DNA of 64,000 nucleotides from JACDAN01 sp035265935 (lineage in GTDB: Bacteria; Actinomycetota; Thermoleophilia; Gaiellales; Gaiellaceae). Location of the stretch: contig DATFOC010000058.1 of the NCBI GenBank assembly GCA_035265935.1, forward strand, positions 1 to 64,000. Reading direction: 5' to 3'. The notes under the pieces were generated by a model that made no database searches, had not been told where the DNA came from, and saw nothing but the letters and a program-made list of their open reading frames with translations. The position numbers and the translations under genes were made by a program. This document shows, piece after piece, positions 34,737 through 43,877 of this stretch (position 1 is the stretch's first letter; each line of letters opens with the position of its first letter).

Positions 34737-35789
34737 GTGCGCACGAGGCAATGGCTCGCGGCGATCCTCGCCTGCGGGCTCCTGACGGTCGGCTTCGCCT
34801 GCGGCGGAGACGACGATGGAGACGAAGCCGGCGGGGGCGCAACGACGACGGAGGAGACCGCGAGCGGCGAAGGCACCCGCGTCGGTCTCGTCAGCGACGT
34901 CGGCCGCTTCAACGACCGGTCCTTCAACCAATCCGCCCTGGAGGGGCTCCAGCGCGGGGAGGACGAGCTCGGGATCACCGGTCGCCCCGTCGAGTCGCGT
35001 CAGACGAGCGACTACGTCCCGAACCTCGGGTCCCTGGCCCGGGAAGGATTCGACCTGACGATCGGTGTCGGGTTCCTTCTGGCGGAGGCGGTCAACACCG
35101 CGGCGAAGCGGTATCCGGACTCGAGCTTCGCGATCATCGACTACTCGGTGAACGCGCCGCCGTTCACGAAGAATCCCAACGTCCAGGGCCTGACCTTCGC
35201 GACGAACGAGAACAGCTACATGATCGGCTGTCTCGCTGCGCTCATGGCCGAGAAGCAGGGCGGCAAGCAAGTGATCAGCGCGGTCGGTGGGATCAAGCTA
35301 CCGACGGTGGACATCTTCATCGCTGGATATCGGGCCGGGGCGAGGCAGTGCGTCCCCTCGACCCAGGTCCTGGTCGGCTACTCGCAGGACTTCGTCGCGC
35401 AGGACAAGTGCAAGGAGATCGCGCTCAACCAGATCGCGCAGGGCTCGCAGGTCATCTTCCAGGTGGCTGGCGGGTGCGGCCTCGGCACGCTCGACGCGGC
35501 GAAGCAGCGCGACAAGTGGGGGATCGGCGTCGACCGCGATCAGTCGAGCCTTGGCCCGCACATCCTCACGAGCGCCGTCAAGCGCGTCGACCAGTCGGTG
35601 TTCCTGACCTCCCAGTCGGTCGTGGACGGAGAGTTCAAGGGCGGCACCGACGCGGTCTTCGACCTCGAGAACGAGGGCGTCGGCATCGGCAAGACCAGCT
35701 CGGAGGTTCCGCAGGAGTTCATCGACCGGATGAACCAGATCAAGGAGCAGTTGATCTCGGGGGAGCTGGAGGCGCCCTCGACGCTCTAG
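34737..35789 (+). CDS. BMP-family substrate-binding lipoprotein, copy 2
   Basis: This 350-residue paralogue of the preceding protein starts at GTG 34737 behind AAAGGGGGG. Its signal peptide ends in a plausible lipobox (LLTVGFAC, cysteine at about residue 21), followed by an acidic Gly/Thr-rich linker (GGDDDGDEAGGGATTTEE). It is therefore membrane-anchored through lipid. The binding domain repeats GLVSDVGRFNDRSFNQSALEG, TSDYVPNLGSLARE and NENSYMIGCLAALMA. It lies directly upstream of the ATPase and permeases and is the likely main binding protein of the transporter. Confidence 0.93.
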   Translation: MRTRQWLAAILACGLLTVGFACGGDDDGDEAGGGATTTEETASGEGTRVGLVSDVGRFNDRSFNQSALEGLQRGEDELGITGRPVESRQTSDYVPNLGSLAREGFDLTIGVGFLLAEAVNTAAKRYPDSSFAIIDYSVNAPPFTKNPNVQGLTFATNENSYMIGCLAALMAEKQGGKQVISAVGGIKLPTVDIFIAGYRAGARQCVPSTQVLVGYSQDFVAQDKCKEIALNQIAQGSQVIFQVAGGCGLGTLDAAKQRDKWGIGVDRDQSSLGPHILTSAVKRVDQSVFLTSQSVVDGEFKGGTDAVFDLENEGVGIGKTSSEVPQEFIDRMNQIKEQLISGELEAPSTL

Positions 35790-35841
35790 GTCGGCAGGTT
35801 CCTGGTTTCCGGGAGTCGCCTCCGCCATAGAATCGCCCGGA

Positions 35842-37377
35842 ATGGCGGAGGCGGCTCCCACCGTTCTCGAGCTAAAGGGGATCACGAAGGAATTCCCCGG
35901 CATCCTCGCGAACGACCACATCGACTTCGACCTCGGCCGGGGCGAGGTGCACGCGCTCCTCGGGGAGAACGGCGCGGGGAAGTCGACGCTGATGAACATC
36001 CTGTACGGGCTCTACTCGCCCGACGAGGGCGAGATCCTCGTCAAGGGCGAGCGCGTCCACTTCTCCGGGCCTGGCGACGCGATCGACCACGGGATCGGGA
36101 TGGTGCACCAGCACTTCATGCTGGTTCCGGTGATGTCCGTCGCCGAGAACATCGTCCTCGCGACGGAGCCAAGGCGGGGCGGAGTCCTGCTCGACTACGA
36201 CGCCGCAGACCGGCGCGTGCGCGATCTCGCAGACGCCTTCCGCTTCAAGATCGACCCGAAGGCCCGGATCGAGAACATCAGCGTCGGGCAGCAGCAGCGC
36301 GTCGAGATCCTGAAGGCGCTGTACCGCGGAGCCGATGTCCTGATCCTCGACGAGCCGACCGCCGTACTGACTCCACAGGAGGCGCTCGAGCTCTTCGGGA
36401 TCCTGCGAAGCCTCACGCGCGAGGGGATGTCGGTGATCTTCATCACGCACAAGCTGAACGAGGTGCTGGAGATCGCGGACCGCATCACTGTCCTTCGCCG
36501 CGGAAAGAAGATCGAGACGGTCCCGAAGGAAGGCTCGACCGAGGAACAGCTCGCGCGCCTGATGGTCGGTCGTGAGGTTCTCCTCAGGGTCGAGAAGAAG
36601 GCGCCGGAGCCCGGTGAGACGCTGTTGACGGTCGACCAGGTGTCCGTCGAAGACGACCGCGGCCTGCCGGCCGTGCGCGACGTGTCATTCGAGGTGCGCG
36701 CAGGAGAGATCGTGGGGCTGGCGGGCGTGGACGGCAACGGTCAGAGCGAGCTGATCGACGCGATCACCGGCCTGCGGAGCATGCACGCGGGGCGGGTCAC
36801 CGTCGGAGGCAAGGACGTGGAGAACACGAGCGCCCGGAAGGTGCTGGACGCAGGCCTGGGGCACATCCCCGAAGACCGCCACCGCCGCGGCCTCGTCCTC
36901 GACTTCAGCCTGGCGGAGAACATCGCCCTCCACGACTACAAGGAGGAGCCCGACTCCCGCTTCGGCTGGCTCTTCCCCAAGCGGTTGATCGTCCGGGCGC
37001 GGCGGCTCCTGAAGGCATTCGACGTGAGGGGCGGCGGGCCGACCACGCTCGCTTCGGCGCTCTCGGGCGGCAACCAGCAGAAGGTCGTCGTCGCCCGTGA
37101 GGTCGAGCGCGACCCCCGCGTGCTCCTCGCGGCACAGCCCACGCGCGGTCTCGACGTCGGGGCGGTCGAGTTCGTGCATCGCCGGCTCATCGAGGAGCGG
37201 GAAGAGGGTCGGGCGATCCTGCTCGTCTCCCTGGAGCTGGAGGAGGTTCTGTCGCTCTCCGACCGCATCCTCGCCATGTTCGAAGGCGAGATCGTCGGCG
37301 AGTACACGCCCGACGTGACGCCCGAGGAGCTCGGGGTCGCGATGACGGGCGGCGCCCGCGAGCAGGTCGTCGCGTGA
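35842..37377 (+). CDS. ABC transporter ATPase with two nucleotide-binding domains (nucleoside uptake)
   Basis: This 511-residue protein has tandem ABC domains as in RbsA/NupO-type importers. The first has GENGAGKSTLM, the VGQQQRVEILKAL signature and LILDEPTAVLTPQE. The second has a divergent Walker A (GVDGNGQSELIDA), LSGGNQQKVVVARE and AAQPTRGLDVGA, the usual asymmetric pattern. It overlaps the first permease by 4 nt. TAGAAT ends 8 nt before the ATG at 35842, so an internal leaderless promoter is possible. Confidence 0.95.
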   Translation: MAEAAPTVLELKGITKEFPGILANDHIDFDLGRGEVHALLGENGAGKSTLMNILYGLYSPDEGEILVKGERVHFSGPGDAIDHGIGMVHQHFMLVPVMSVAENIVLATEPRRGGVLLDYDAADRRVRDLADAFRFKIDPKARIENISVGQQQRVEILKALYRGADVLILDEPTAVLTPQEALELFGILRSLTREGMSVIFITHKLNEVLEIADRITVLRRGKKIETVPKEGSTEEQLARLMVGREVLLRVEKKAPEPGETLLTVDQVSVEDDRGLPAVRDVSFEVRAGEIVGLAGVDGNGQSELIDAITGLRSMHAGRVTVGGKDVENTSARKVLDAGLGHIPEDRHRRGLVLDFSLAENIALHDYKEEPDSRFGWLFPKRLIVRARRLLKAFDVRGGGPTTLASALSGGNQQKVVVAREVERDPRVLLAAQPTRGLDVGAVEFVHRRLIEEREEGRAILLVSLELEEVLSLSDRILAMFEGEIVGEYTPDVTPEELGVAMTGGAREQVVA

Positions 37378-38657
37378 GCGAGCAGGTGCCGCCCGTCGAG
37401 CAGCCGTCGCCAGGCGAAGGCCCGCCGAGCCCAGCAGCCAGGCTCAGCTCCCTGCAGCGGGCAGGCGGGATCGTCCCTCCGATCCTCACCGTGATCGTCG
37501 CGTTCTTCGTGGGCGGCTTGGTGGTGCTCGCAACGGGCCACAACCCGCTGACGACGTACAGGGAGATCTTTGCCGGAACCGGGCTGAACTGGTTCTTCCA
37601 GGTCGGCTCGCACGAGATCGGCGTGCCCTACAGCGACGCGACCGTCTGGTTTCCGTGGAACGTGAACGACATCGAGTCCGTGGCGGCGTTCAACCTGCAG
37701 CAGACGCTGCTTCTGTGGATTCCGCTCGTCTTCACGGGCCTCGCGGTCGCCTTCGCGTTTCGCTGCGGCATGTTCAACATCGGCGGCCTGGGGCAGTACA
37801 TCGTCGGCGCAATGGTGGCCGTTTGGGTCGGCTCATCGTGGGTCGACATGCAGCCAGGCCTCCACGTGATTCTCGCGATCACGCTGGCCGCGCTCGCCGG
37901 AGCCCTCTGGGCGGGGATCGCGGGCTTCCTCAAGGCCACGGTCGGGGCCCACGAGGTGATCACGACGATCATGCTCAACTGGATCGCCTACTGGATCGGG
38001 AATTTCGCGTTCGGCCAGGGCGGCCCGCTCCAGAACAAGGTGAACGAGTCGGTCCCGGTCTCCTCGGACGTCGCCCCCGGGGCCAGGCTGCCGGTCTTCT
38101 GGGGCGACCCGCTCCTCCAGGGGCTCCACATCGGCTTCCTCCTGGCGATCGCGGCGCTCGTCGTCTACTGGATCACCCTCACGCGGACGACGCTCGGCTA
38201 CGAGGTGCGGGCGGTCGGCTTCAACCCCGAGGCGGCGCGCTACGGCGGCATCAGCGTCGCCAAGAGCTACTTCCTCGCGATGGCGATCGCGGGCCTCTTT
38301 GCGGGCATGGGAGGCGCACTCGACATCCTCGGCTGGCAGTTCCGGCTCGGGCAGATCGACATCCAGAACTTGACTCTTCCGTTCATCGGGATCGCTGTGG
38401 CGCTACTCGGCCGGAACACCGCAGTCGGCGTCGCGCTCTCCGCGCTGCTGTTCAGCGCGCTCCTGAACGGCACGTCGACCCGCAACCTCGACCCCGAAGT
38501 CTTCCAGCCGGAGCTCGCGGGCAACCTGACGCTGATGATCCAGGCGCTCGTCCTGCTCTTCATAGGCGCGGACCTCCTGATCCTCGGCCTCTGGGCACGG
38601 GCGAAACGTGCCGGCAGCCGGAGACCCCGGGTACCGACTGCGGAAGCGCCGACATGA
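37374..38657 (+). CDS. ABC transporter permease, nucleoside uptake (subunit 1)
   Basis: This 427-residue polytopic membrane protein of the BPD_transp_2 family is one half of the channel. A Pro-rich cytosolic N-terminus precedes about ten membrane helices. Family features are FRCGMFNIGGLGQYIVGAM and the conserved loop GFNPEAARYGGISVAKSYFLA. The large insert after helix 1 (SHEIGVPYSDATVWFPWN) faces outward. It overlaps the ATPase and the second permease by 4 nt each. Confidence 0.93.
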   Translation: MSEQVPPVEQPSPGEGPPSPAARLSSLQRAGGIVPPILTVIVAFFVGGLVVLATGHNPLTTYREIFAGTGLNWFFQVGSHEIGVPYSDATVWFPWNVNDIESVAAFNLQQTLLLWIPLVFTGLAVAFAFRCGMFNIGGLGQYIVGAMVAVWVGSSWVDMQPGLHVILAITLAALAGALWAGIAGFLKATVGAHEVITTIMLNWIAYWIGNFAFGQGGPLQNKVNESVPVSSDVAPGARLPVFWGDPLLQGLHIGFLLAIAALVVYWITLTRTTLGYEVRAVGFNPEAARYGGISVAKSYFLAMAIAGLFAGMGGALDILGWQFRLGQIDIQNLTLPFIGIAVALLGRNTAVGVALSALLFSALLNGTSTRNLDPEVFQPELAGNLTLMIQALVLLFIGADLLILGLWARAKRAGSRRPRVPTAEAPT

Positions 38658-39859
38658 TCGCCTGGGCAGACAGGCGCGGCGGGGTGGTCGACAAGCTCTA
38701 CCGACCCCGGTCGATCGCGATCGCCGCGATGGCGATCTCCGCCCTCGGGTTCTTCATCGTCCTCCCCCCGATCACACAGCGCTCGCCCCTGTGGCCGGTC
38801 GCGCTCGGGCTGATCGGAACGCTCTGCGGCATCGCCGCGGTCACGCGGGGCGTCAGGCGGCTGGGCTGGTTGGCGGTCGCGCTCGGGATCGTCTCGATGG
38901 GGCTGGGGGTCCTCGCTACAGAGTCGAGCGTCGGGCACCTGAACAACGTCGTCGTGTGGTCGGCGCTCTTCGCGTCGATGCTGCGCTACGCCACGCCGCT
39001 GACGTGGGCTGCGATCGGCGGGATGTTCTCGGAGCGGAGCGGCGTCGTGAACATCGCCCTCGAGGGGATGATGCTCGCCGGGGCCTTCTTCGGCATCCTC
39101 GGGGCGCAGAAGTCCGGCTCGTGGGCGATCGGGCTGCTCGCCGCGATGGGCGCGGGAGCCGGGCTGGCGCTCATCCACGCGTTCTTCTCGATCAACCTCA
39201 GGGCAGACCAGATCGTCAGCGGGACGGCGATCAACTTCCTGGCGCTCGGCGTGACCGGCTACTTCTTCGTGGACGTCTACGGCGCGCTGGGCACGCCGTC
39301 CGACATCCCGCGCATCCCAAACGTCGACCTGCCGCTCGACCGCTGGCAGTTCATCGACGGGGTCTTCGGGAACCTCAACCTGATGATCTGGCTGTCCTTC
39401 GCGCTGCTGATCGTGTCCCACATCGTCATGTTCAAGACGCCGATCGGGCTGCGGATCAGAGCGGTCGGCGAGCACCCGCGCGCCGCGGACACCGTCGGGA
39501 TCAACGTGTATCTCGTGCGCTACGCATGCGTCATCGTCTCCGGCATGCTCGCCGCGCTTGGTGGGGCGTACCTCTCGTTCGGCTTCGGCGGCGCGTTCAA
39601 CGAGGGCATGACGGCGGGCAAGGGCTTCATCGCGCTCGCGGCGCTGATCTTCGGCGCCTGGCGGCCGTTCGGCGCCTTCAGCGCCTGCCTGCTCTTCGGC
39701 TTCTCGTACGCCCTGGCGTACCGGCTCCCCGAGTACTCGGGCTCGGCGGCGACGCTCTTCCTGGCGCTGCCGTACGTCCTCACGCTGATCGCGGTCGCCG
39801 GCGTCATCGGCCGCTCGATCCCGCCCGCCGCCGTTGGCCGGCCCTACCGCAAGCAGTAG
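38654..39859 (+). CDS. ABC transporter permease, nucleoside uptake (subunit 2)
   Basis: This 401-residue membrane protein is the second BPD_transp_2 permease. I choose ATG 38654 (ATGA overlap with the previous gene) over the much longer open frame reaching back into subunit 1. Conserved parts are MFSERSGVVNIALEGMMLAG, the motif LRIRAVGEHPRAADTVGINV and ALAALIFGAWRPFGA. With the ATPase and two BMP proteins it completes an importer of the type characterised for purine nucleosides in Bacillus and streptococci. Confidence 0.93.
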   Translation: MIAWADRRGGVVDKLYRPRSIAIAAMAISALGFFIVLPPITQRSPLWPVALGLIGTLCGIAAVTRGVRRLGWLAVALGIVSMGLGVLATESSVGHLNNVVVWSALFASMLRYATPLTWAAIGGMFSERSGVVNIALEGMMLAGAFFGILGAQKSGSWAIGLLAAMGAGAGLALIHAFFSINLRADQIVSGTAINFLALGVTGYFFVDVYGALGTPSDIPRIPNVDLPLDRWQFIDGVFGNLNLMIWLSFALLIVSHIVMFKTPIGLRIRAVGEHPRAADTVGINVYLVRYACVIVSGMLAALGGAYLSFGFGGAFNEGMTAGKGFIALAALIFGAWRPFGAFSACLLFGFSYALAYRLPEYSGSAATLFLALPYVLTLIAVAGVIGRSIPPAAVGRPYRKQ

Positions 39860-40196
39860 CCCCGGCCGTCCGCTGAGCTGGAGCGCAGTCTTCTCCGTGC
39901 TCATCGGCTTGGCGGCGGTAGCGACGATCCCCGCGGCCGTCGTGGCGGCGGAGTTCTACGACGTCGCGACCCTGCTCGAGTCAGCTGTTGCGATCGCTCC
40001 CGCCTTCGTGCTCTCGCTCGCGGCCATCTTCCTGGGCCGGAGGGCGCGGCGAACGGTCGAGCGGACACTCGGACGAACACGGGGCGCCGCTCTCGCCCGG
40101 ATCGGCCGGATCCTCGGCTGGATCGGCCTCTACCTGGTCGTCACCGCCTCGATCTCCGTGGCCACGTACTACGTGCTGCGGGAATTCGCAGCCTGA
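39834..40196 (+). CDS. Small membrane protein of unknown function
   Basis: This 120-residue protein starts at TTG 39834, overlapping the permease end by 26 nt; a later GTG near 39898 is possible. It has two clear hydrophobic stretches near the N-terminus (VFSVLIGLAAVATIPAAVVA and AVAIAPAFVLSLAAIFLG) and one at the C-terminus (ILGWIGLYLVVTASISVATY). A basic loop (RRARRTVERTLGRTRG) lies between. This resembles the DUF4190-type small membrane proteins. No role is deduced. Confidence 0.65.
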   Translation: MAGPTASSSPGRPLSWSAVFSVLIGLAAVATIPAAVVAAEFYDVATLLESAVAIAPAFVLSLAAIFLGRRARRTVERTLGRTRGAALARIGRILGWIGLYLVVTASISVATYYVLREFAA

Positions 40197-40208
40197 GAGA
40201 GGTCCGCC

Positions 40209-40214
40209 TACAAT
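40209..40214 (+). promoter_or_regulatory. Candidate -10 of the RodZ-like/cinA/recA cluster
   Basis: TACAAT is a near-consensus -10 that ends 12 nt before the GTG at 40227. A clear -35 is not visible. No actinobacterial LexA box (CGAAC-N4-GTTCG) is found between here and recA. Confidence 0.5.
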
Positions 40215-40226
40215 CGGGCGGCCGCC

Positions 40227-40973
40227 GTGTTCGAGATCGGTAACAGTCTTCGCGAGGCGCGCCTGCGCCAAGCCCTCGAGTTCGTCGAGGTGGAGCAGGC
40301 GACCAAGATTCGCGGCAAGTACCTGCGCGCCCTCGAGGACGAGCAGTTCGACATCCTCCCGGGCCAGACGTACGTCAAGGGCTTCCTCAGGACGTACGCG
40401 GAGTACCTGGGCCTCGACGGGCAGCTCTACGTCGACGAGTACAACTCTCGGTACATCCCCGGCGACGAGGAGACGCCGCTTCGGGCGCAGAACAAGTCGA
40501 CGGTCGGGCGGAACCCGCGGGTCGAGTCGAGCGTCGTCCTGGTTGCGCTCGCCGCCATCGGGATCCTCACAGCACTCGTCGTCGTTGCCTGGCGCTTCGG
40601 CAGCGATACGCCCGAGACGGCCATTCCGGACTTCTCGTCGGAGCCTCCCGCAGAGACCCGCGCGGAGCAGCCTGCTCGCAGGCCCGCGCGCCCCGCGGTG
40701 CCGATCGCGCGGCTGACGATCACCGGTGCGCTCGGCGACTCCTGGGTGGAGGTCCATCAGCGCACCGCCGCCGGTCGGGAGCTGTATCGCGGCACCCTCG
40801 AGGCAGGTTCGACGATCCGCTTCGCCCAGCGCCGGATGCACGTTGTCATGGGCCGGCCTGGGAATCTTCGGCTCAGGGTGAACGGGCGTGTCGTGGAGGT
40901 GCCCGGTCGCGGCAACACGACGGCGGTCGTGATCACTGCACGGCGTGTGATTCCGGTTCGCTCCTCCGCTTGA
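40227..40973 (+). CDS. RodZ-like helix-turn-helix membrane protein
   Basis: This 248-residue protein has an N-terminal HTH_25 domain (IGNSLREARLRQALEFVEVE, then KIRGKYLRALEDEQFDILPG and TYVKGFLRTYAEYLGLD), which matches RodZ. One membrane helix follows (about 108-125, VVLVALAAIGILTALVVVAW). A linker rich in Pro/Ala/Glu and a C-terminal beta domain (DUF4115-like, DSWVEVHQRTAAGRELYRG) complete it. RodZ links cell shape to the MreB cytoskeleton; genes of this type often precede cinA or pgsA in Gram-positive bacteria. Whether this species has MreB is not known from the window. Confidence 0.88.
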   Translation: MFEIGNSLREARLRQALEFVEVEQATKIRGKYLRALEDEQFDILPGQTYVKGFLRTYAEYLGLDGQLYVDEYNSRYIPGDEETPLRAQNKSTVGRNPRVESSVVLVALAAIGILTALVVVAWRFGSDTPETAIPDFSSEPPAETRAEQPARRPARPAVPIARLTITGALGDSWVEVHQRTAAGRELYRGTLEAGSTIRFAQRRMHVVMGRPGNLRLRVNGRVVEVPGRGNTTAVVITARRVIPVRSSA

Positions 40974-42241
40974 GCGATCCGACAGCGGTCGTCCTCGTCA
41001 CCGGGAGCGAGCTCGTCCGCGGCGGGCGCACGGACGAGAACGGCCCCTTCCTTGCCCGCGAGCTGAGCACCCGCGGGATCGAGCCGGAGCGCGTCCTGGT
41101 CGTCGGAGACCGGCCCGACGGGCTCGAAGCGGCGTTTCGGGAGTCGCTCGGCGCGGGCCTCGTCGTGACGTCCGGCGGGCTCGGGCCGACGCACGACGAC
41201 CGGACCGTGGAGACGCTGGCCCGGGTCGCCGGCCGGGAGCTCGTGGTCGATCCGGCCCTCGAGCGCGAGATCGGCGGGGTCGTCCGTGGGCTCTCGGAGC
41301 GGTTTCGGCGTCCGTACGAGGAATTCGAGTCCGGCGTTCGGAAGCAGGCGACGATCCCGGAAGGCGCCGAGTCTCTGGGACTTGCCGGCACCGCGCCGGG
41401 CCTCGTGCTGGAGGTGGACGGTAGCGTCGTGGTGGTGCTGCCGGGGCCGCCGGGCGAGCTCCAGCGGTTGTGGGCGCGGGCACTCGAGACGGACCCTGTC
41501 CAGCGAGTGCTGGAGGCGGCAAGTCGGCCTGACCACCGGATCCTTCGCTTCTTCGGCCTGCCCGAGTCGGCCGTGGCCCGGGTGGTCGAGCAGGCCGGGG
41601 GAGAGGGCGGGGGCGTCGACATCACGATCTGCGCGCATGACCTGGAGGTGCAGGTCGATCTCGTTGTCAAGCCTGGGGCGGAGGGCCATGCAGACGCTCT
41701 CCAGCATGCGCTGGCCGAGGAGCTGCCGCGGGCGCTGTTCGCCGACAGCGAGCGTCCCGTCGAGGAGCTCGTGCTGGATCTGGCCCGGGAGCAGGGGTAT
41801 TCGATCGCAGCAGCCGAGAGCTGCACCGGCGGGCTCGTGGCTGCGCGACTCACGTCGGTGCCCGGCTCGAGCGAGGCGTTCGCAGGCGGCGTCGTGGCCT
41901 ACGACAATCGCCTGAAGCGCGACCTGCTCGCGGTCTCCGACGGCATCCTGAGCCGCCATGGTGCGGTCTCGGCGGAAACGGCGGCGGCAATGGCGAAGGG
42001 CGTCCGGGGGGCGCTCGGCGCGGACGTGGGCGTGTCGGTTACGGGTGTCGCCGGGCCGGGCGGAGGAACGCCCGAGAAGCCGGTCGGCCTAGTCCACCTG
42101 CACGCGTCGACCCCGGCGGCGGAGGAGGCGATGGAGCTCCATCTCCCCGGAGACCGGGCCGCGGTTCGACGGCGTGCGGCGGCCTCGGCGCTTCATCTGC
42201 TGAGGCGCGTTCTGGCACAGAGCCGGCACACACAGGCGTGA
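40970..42241 (+). CDS. cinA: CinA-family protein (competence/damage-inducible; NMN deamidase domain)
   Basis: The 423-residue protein has an N-terminal MoCF/MoaB-like domain (LVTGSELVRGGRTDENGPFLA, then TSGGLGPTHDDRTVE and VLPGPPGEL). The C-terminal CinA domain (about 270-420) has AAAESCTGGLVAARLTSVPGSS, AYDNRLK and VTGVAGPGGGTPEKPVGLV, the part with nicotinamide-mononucleotide deamidase activity in characterised homologues. The start is TTG 40970 overlapping the RodZ-like stop. Order cinA-thpR-recA-recX is a common Gram-positive cluster. Confidence 0.95.
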   Translation: MSDPTAVVLVTGSELVRGGRTDENGPFLARELSTRGIEPERVLVVGDRPDGLEAAFRESLGAGLVVTSGGLGPTHDDRTVETLARVAGRELVVDPALEREIGGVVRGLSERFRRPYEEFESGVRKQATIPEGAESLGLAGTAPGLVLEVDGSVVVVLPGPPGELQRLWARALETDPVQRVLEAASRPDHRILRFFGLPESAVARVVEQAGGEGGGVDITICAHDLEVQVDLVVKPGAEGHADALQHALAEELPRALFADSERPVEELVLDLAREQGYSIAAAESCTGGLVAARLTSVPGSSEAFAGGVVAYDNRLKRDLLAVSDGILSRHGAVSAETAAAMAKGVRGALGADVGVSVTGVAGPGGGTPEKPVGLVHLHASTPAAEEAMELHLPGDRAAVRRRAAASALHLLRRVLAQSRHTQA

Positions 42242-42789
42242 GCTCGGCGGGTACCGTCGAGGGCAGTGAGCGGCTGCGCCTCTTCTGTGCCCTCAGGCTT
42301 CCCGATTCCACCCTCGACAGCCTCGAGCGGTGGCAGTCCGAGCACCTCCGGGAGGGAAGAATCGTCCCGCGCGAGCATCTTCACGTCACGCTCGCGTTCC
42401 TCGGATCGAGGCCCTCGACGGAGCTCGCCGCCGTCGCCGGCGCGCTCGAAGAGGCGGCCGGACACCCCGGAGAGATCGTCTTCTCGGCCGCTCGCTACCG
42501 AGAGACGAGAAGCGTCGGGATGGTCGTCCTGGAAGACGAAGCGGGGGAAGGAGCACGGGTCGCTGAGACGCTCTTCGACCGCCTGGAGCGGCTCCGCGTG
42601 TACGAGCGCGAGGATCGGCCGTGGCTCCCGCACGTCACGGTCGTGCGCTTCCGCACGCGGCCCAGGTTGGATCCGCCGGTGCCGGATCTCGGGCAGTTCC
42701 GACCGTCCGACGCTGCTGTTTACATGTCAGCCCTGCGGCCGACCGGGGCGCAGTACAGAGTCTTGGAATCGGTACCGCTAGGAGGTTGA
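42238..42789 (+). CDS. thpR: RNA 2',3'-cyclic phosphodiesterase (LigT/ThpR)
   Basis: This 183-residue 2H phosphoesterase has both catalytic HxT(x) motifs, HVTLAF and HVTVVRF, about 85 residues apart. The RLFCALRLPDSTLDSL start is typical. It hydrolyses 2',3'-cyclic phosphates and was first described as a 2'-5' RNA ligase. The GTG start overlaps the cinA stop. Position just before recA is conserved in many actinobacteria. Confidence 0.93.
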   Translation: MSSAGTVEGSERLRLFCALRLPDSTLDSLERWQSEHLREGRIVPREHLHVTLAFLGSRPSTELAAVAGALEEAAGHPGEIVFSAARYRETRSVGMVVLEDEAGEGARVAETLFDRLERLRVYEREDRPWLPHVTVVRFRTRPRLDPPVPDLGQFRPSDAAVYMSALRPTGAQYRVLESVPLGG

Positions 42790-42793
42790 TCGG

Positions 42794-43873
42794 ATGAGTC
42801 GCGAAGAGGCACTCGACACCGCTCTCGGACAGATCGAGCGCCAGTTCGGCAAGGGCGCCGTCATGCGGATGAACGACCGGGCCCACGTGTCGGTCGGCTC
42901 TGTTTCGACCGGGTCGCTCGCGCTCGACCTCGCGCTTGGGATCGGCGGCCTCCCGCGTGGCAGGATCGTCGAGATCTTCGGCCCGGAATCCTCGGGAAAG
43001 ACGACGCTCGTCTACCACGTGATCGCCGAGGCCCAGCGCCGCGGCGGCATCTGCGCCTTCATCGACGCCGAGCACGCGATGGACCCGCAGTACGCGCGCC
43101 GGATCGGCGTCAACATCGAGGATCTCCTGGTGTCGCAGCCGGACAACGGCGAGCAGGCGCTCGAGATCGCGGAGCTGCTGATCCGCAGCGGCGCCCTGTC
43201 CGTCGTCGCCGTGGACTCCGTCGCCGCGCTGACGCCTCGCGCCGAGATCGAGGGCGAGATGGGGGACAGCCACGTCGGCCTCCAGGCCCGCCTGATGAGC
43301 CAGGCGCTCCGGAAGCTCGCCGGCACGCTGAACCGGACGGAGACGATCTGCATCTTCACGAATCAGCTCCGCGAGAAGATCGGCGTCATGTTCGGGAACC
43401 CGGAGACAACCCCGGGCGGCCGCGCACTCAAGTTCTACTCGTCCGTCCGACTCGACATCCGCCGCATCGAGACGCTGAAGGACGGCGTGGAGGCGGTCGG
43501 CAACCGTGTCCGGGTCAAGGTCGTGAAGAACAAGGTGGCGCCGCCGTTCAAGCAGGCGGAGTTCGACATCATCTACGGGCAGGGGATCTCCTGGGAGGGC
43601 ACGGTGCTCGACGCCGGGCTCGAGCGGAAGGCGGTCCAGAAGTCCGGCTCGTACTTCAGCTTCCAGGAGGAGCGGCTCGGCCAGGGACGCCAGAACGCGA
43701 CCGCGTTCCTTCGAGAGCATCCCGACGTGACGCAGAAGATCCTCGCGCAGATCCAGACCGAGGTCGGGCCGGACCAGGTCGTCTCCGCCCGGCTGCTCCC
43801 GACTGCGGAGGGCAACGGCACCGCCGACGCGGCCGCGGAAGCAGAGGCGGAGGTCGAGCCGGCCGCCAAGTAA
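42794..43873 (+). CDS. recA: Recombinase RecA
   Basis: This 359-residue protein performs strand exchange and triggers LexA cleavage. It shows GPESSGKTTL (Walker A, about 63-72), the LLVSQPDNGEQALEI region, VAVDSVAALTPRAEIEGEMGDSHVG and the L2 loop area NQLREKIGVMFGNPETTPGGRALKFY. It continues to the usual acidic, Ala/Glu-rich tail. No intein is present. The start is ATG 42794, 4 nt after the thpR stop. Confidence 0.98.
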   Translation: MSREEALDTALGQIERQFGKGAVMRMNDRAHVSVGSVSTGSLALDLALGIGGLPRGRIVEIFGPESSGKTTLVYHVIAEAQRRGGICAFIDAEHAMDPQYARRIGVNIEDLLVSQPDNGEQALEIAELLIRSGALSVVAVDSVAALTPRAEIEGEMGDSHVGLQARLMSQALRKLAGTLNRTETICIFTNQLREKIGVMFGNPETTPGGRALKFYSSVRLDIRRIETLKDGVEAVGNRVRVKVVKNKVAPPFKQAEFDIIYGQGISWEGTVLDAGLERKAVQKSGSYFSFQEERLGQGRQNATAFLREHPDVTQKILAQIQTEVGPDQVVSARLLPTAEGNGTADAAAEAEAEVEPAAK

Positions 43874-43877
43874 GGCC

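Noticed and set aside
37655..38653. N-terminal extension of the second permease through the first permease gene
   Set aside because: The extension is out of frame with the real permease 1 and hydrophilic. ATG 38654 in an ATGA overlap gives a normal permease.
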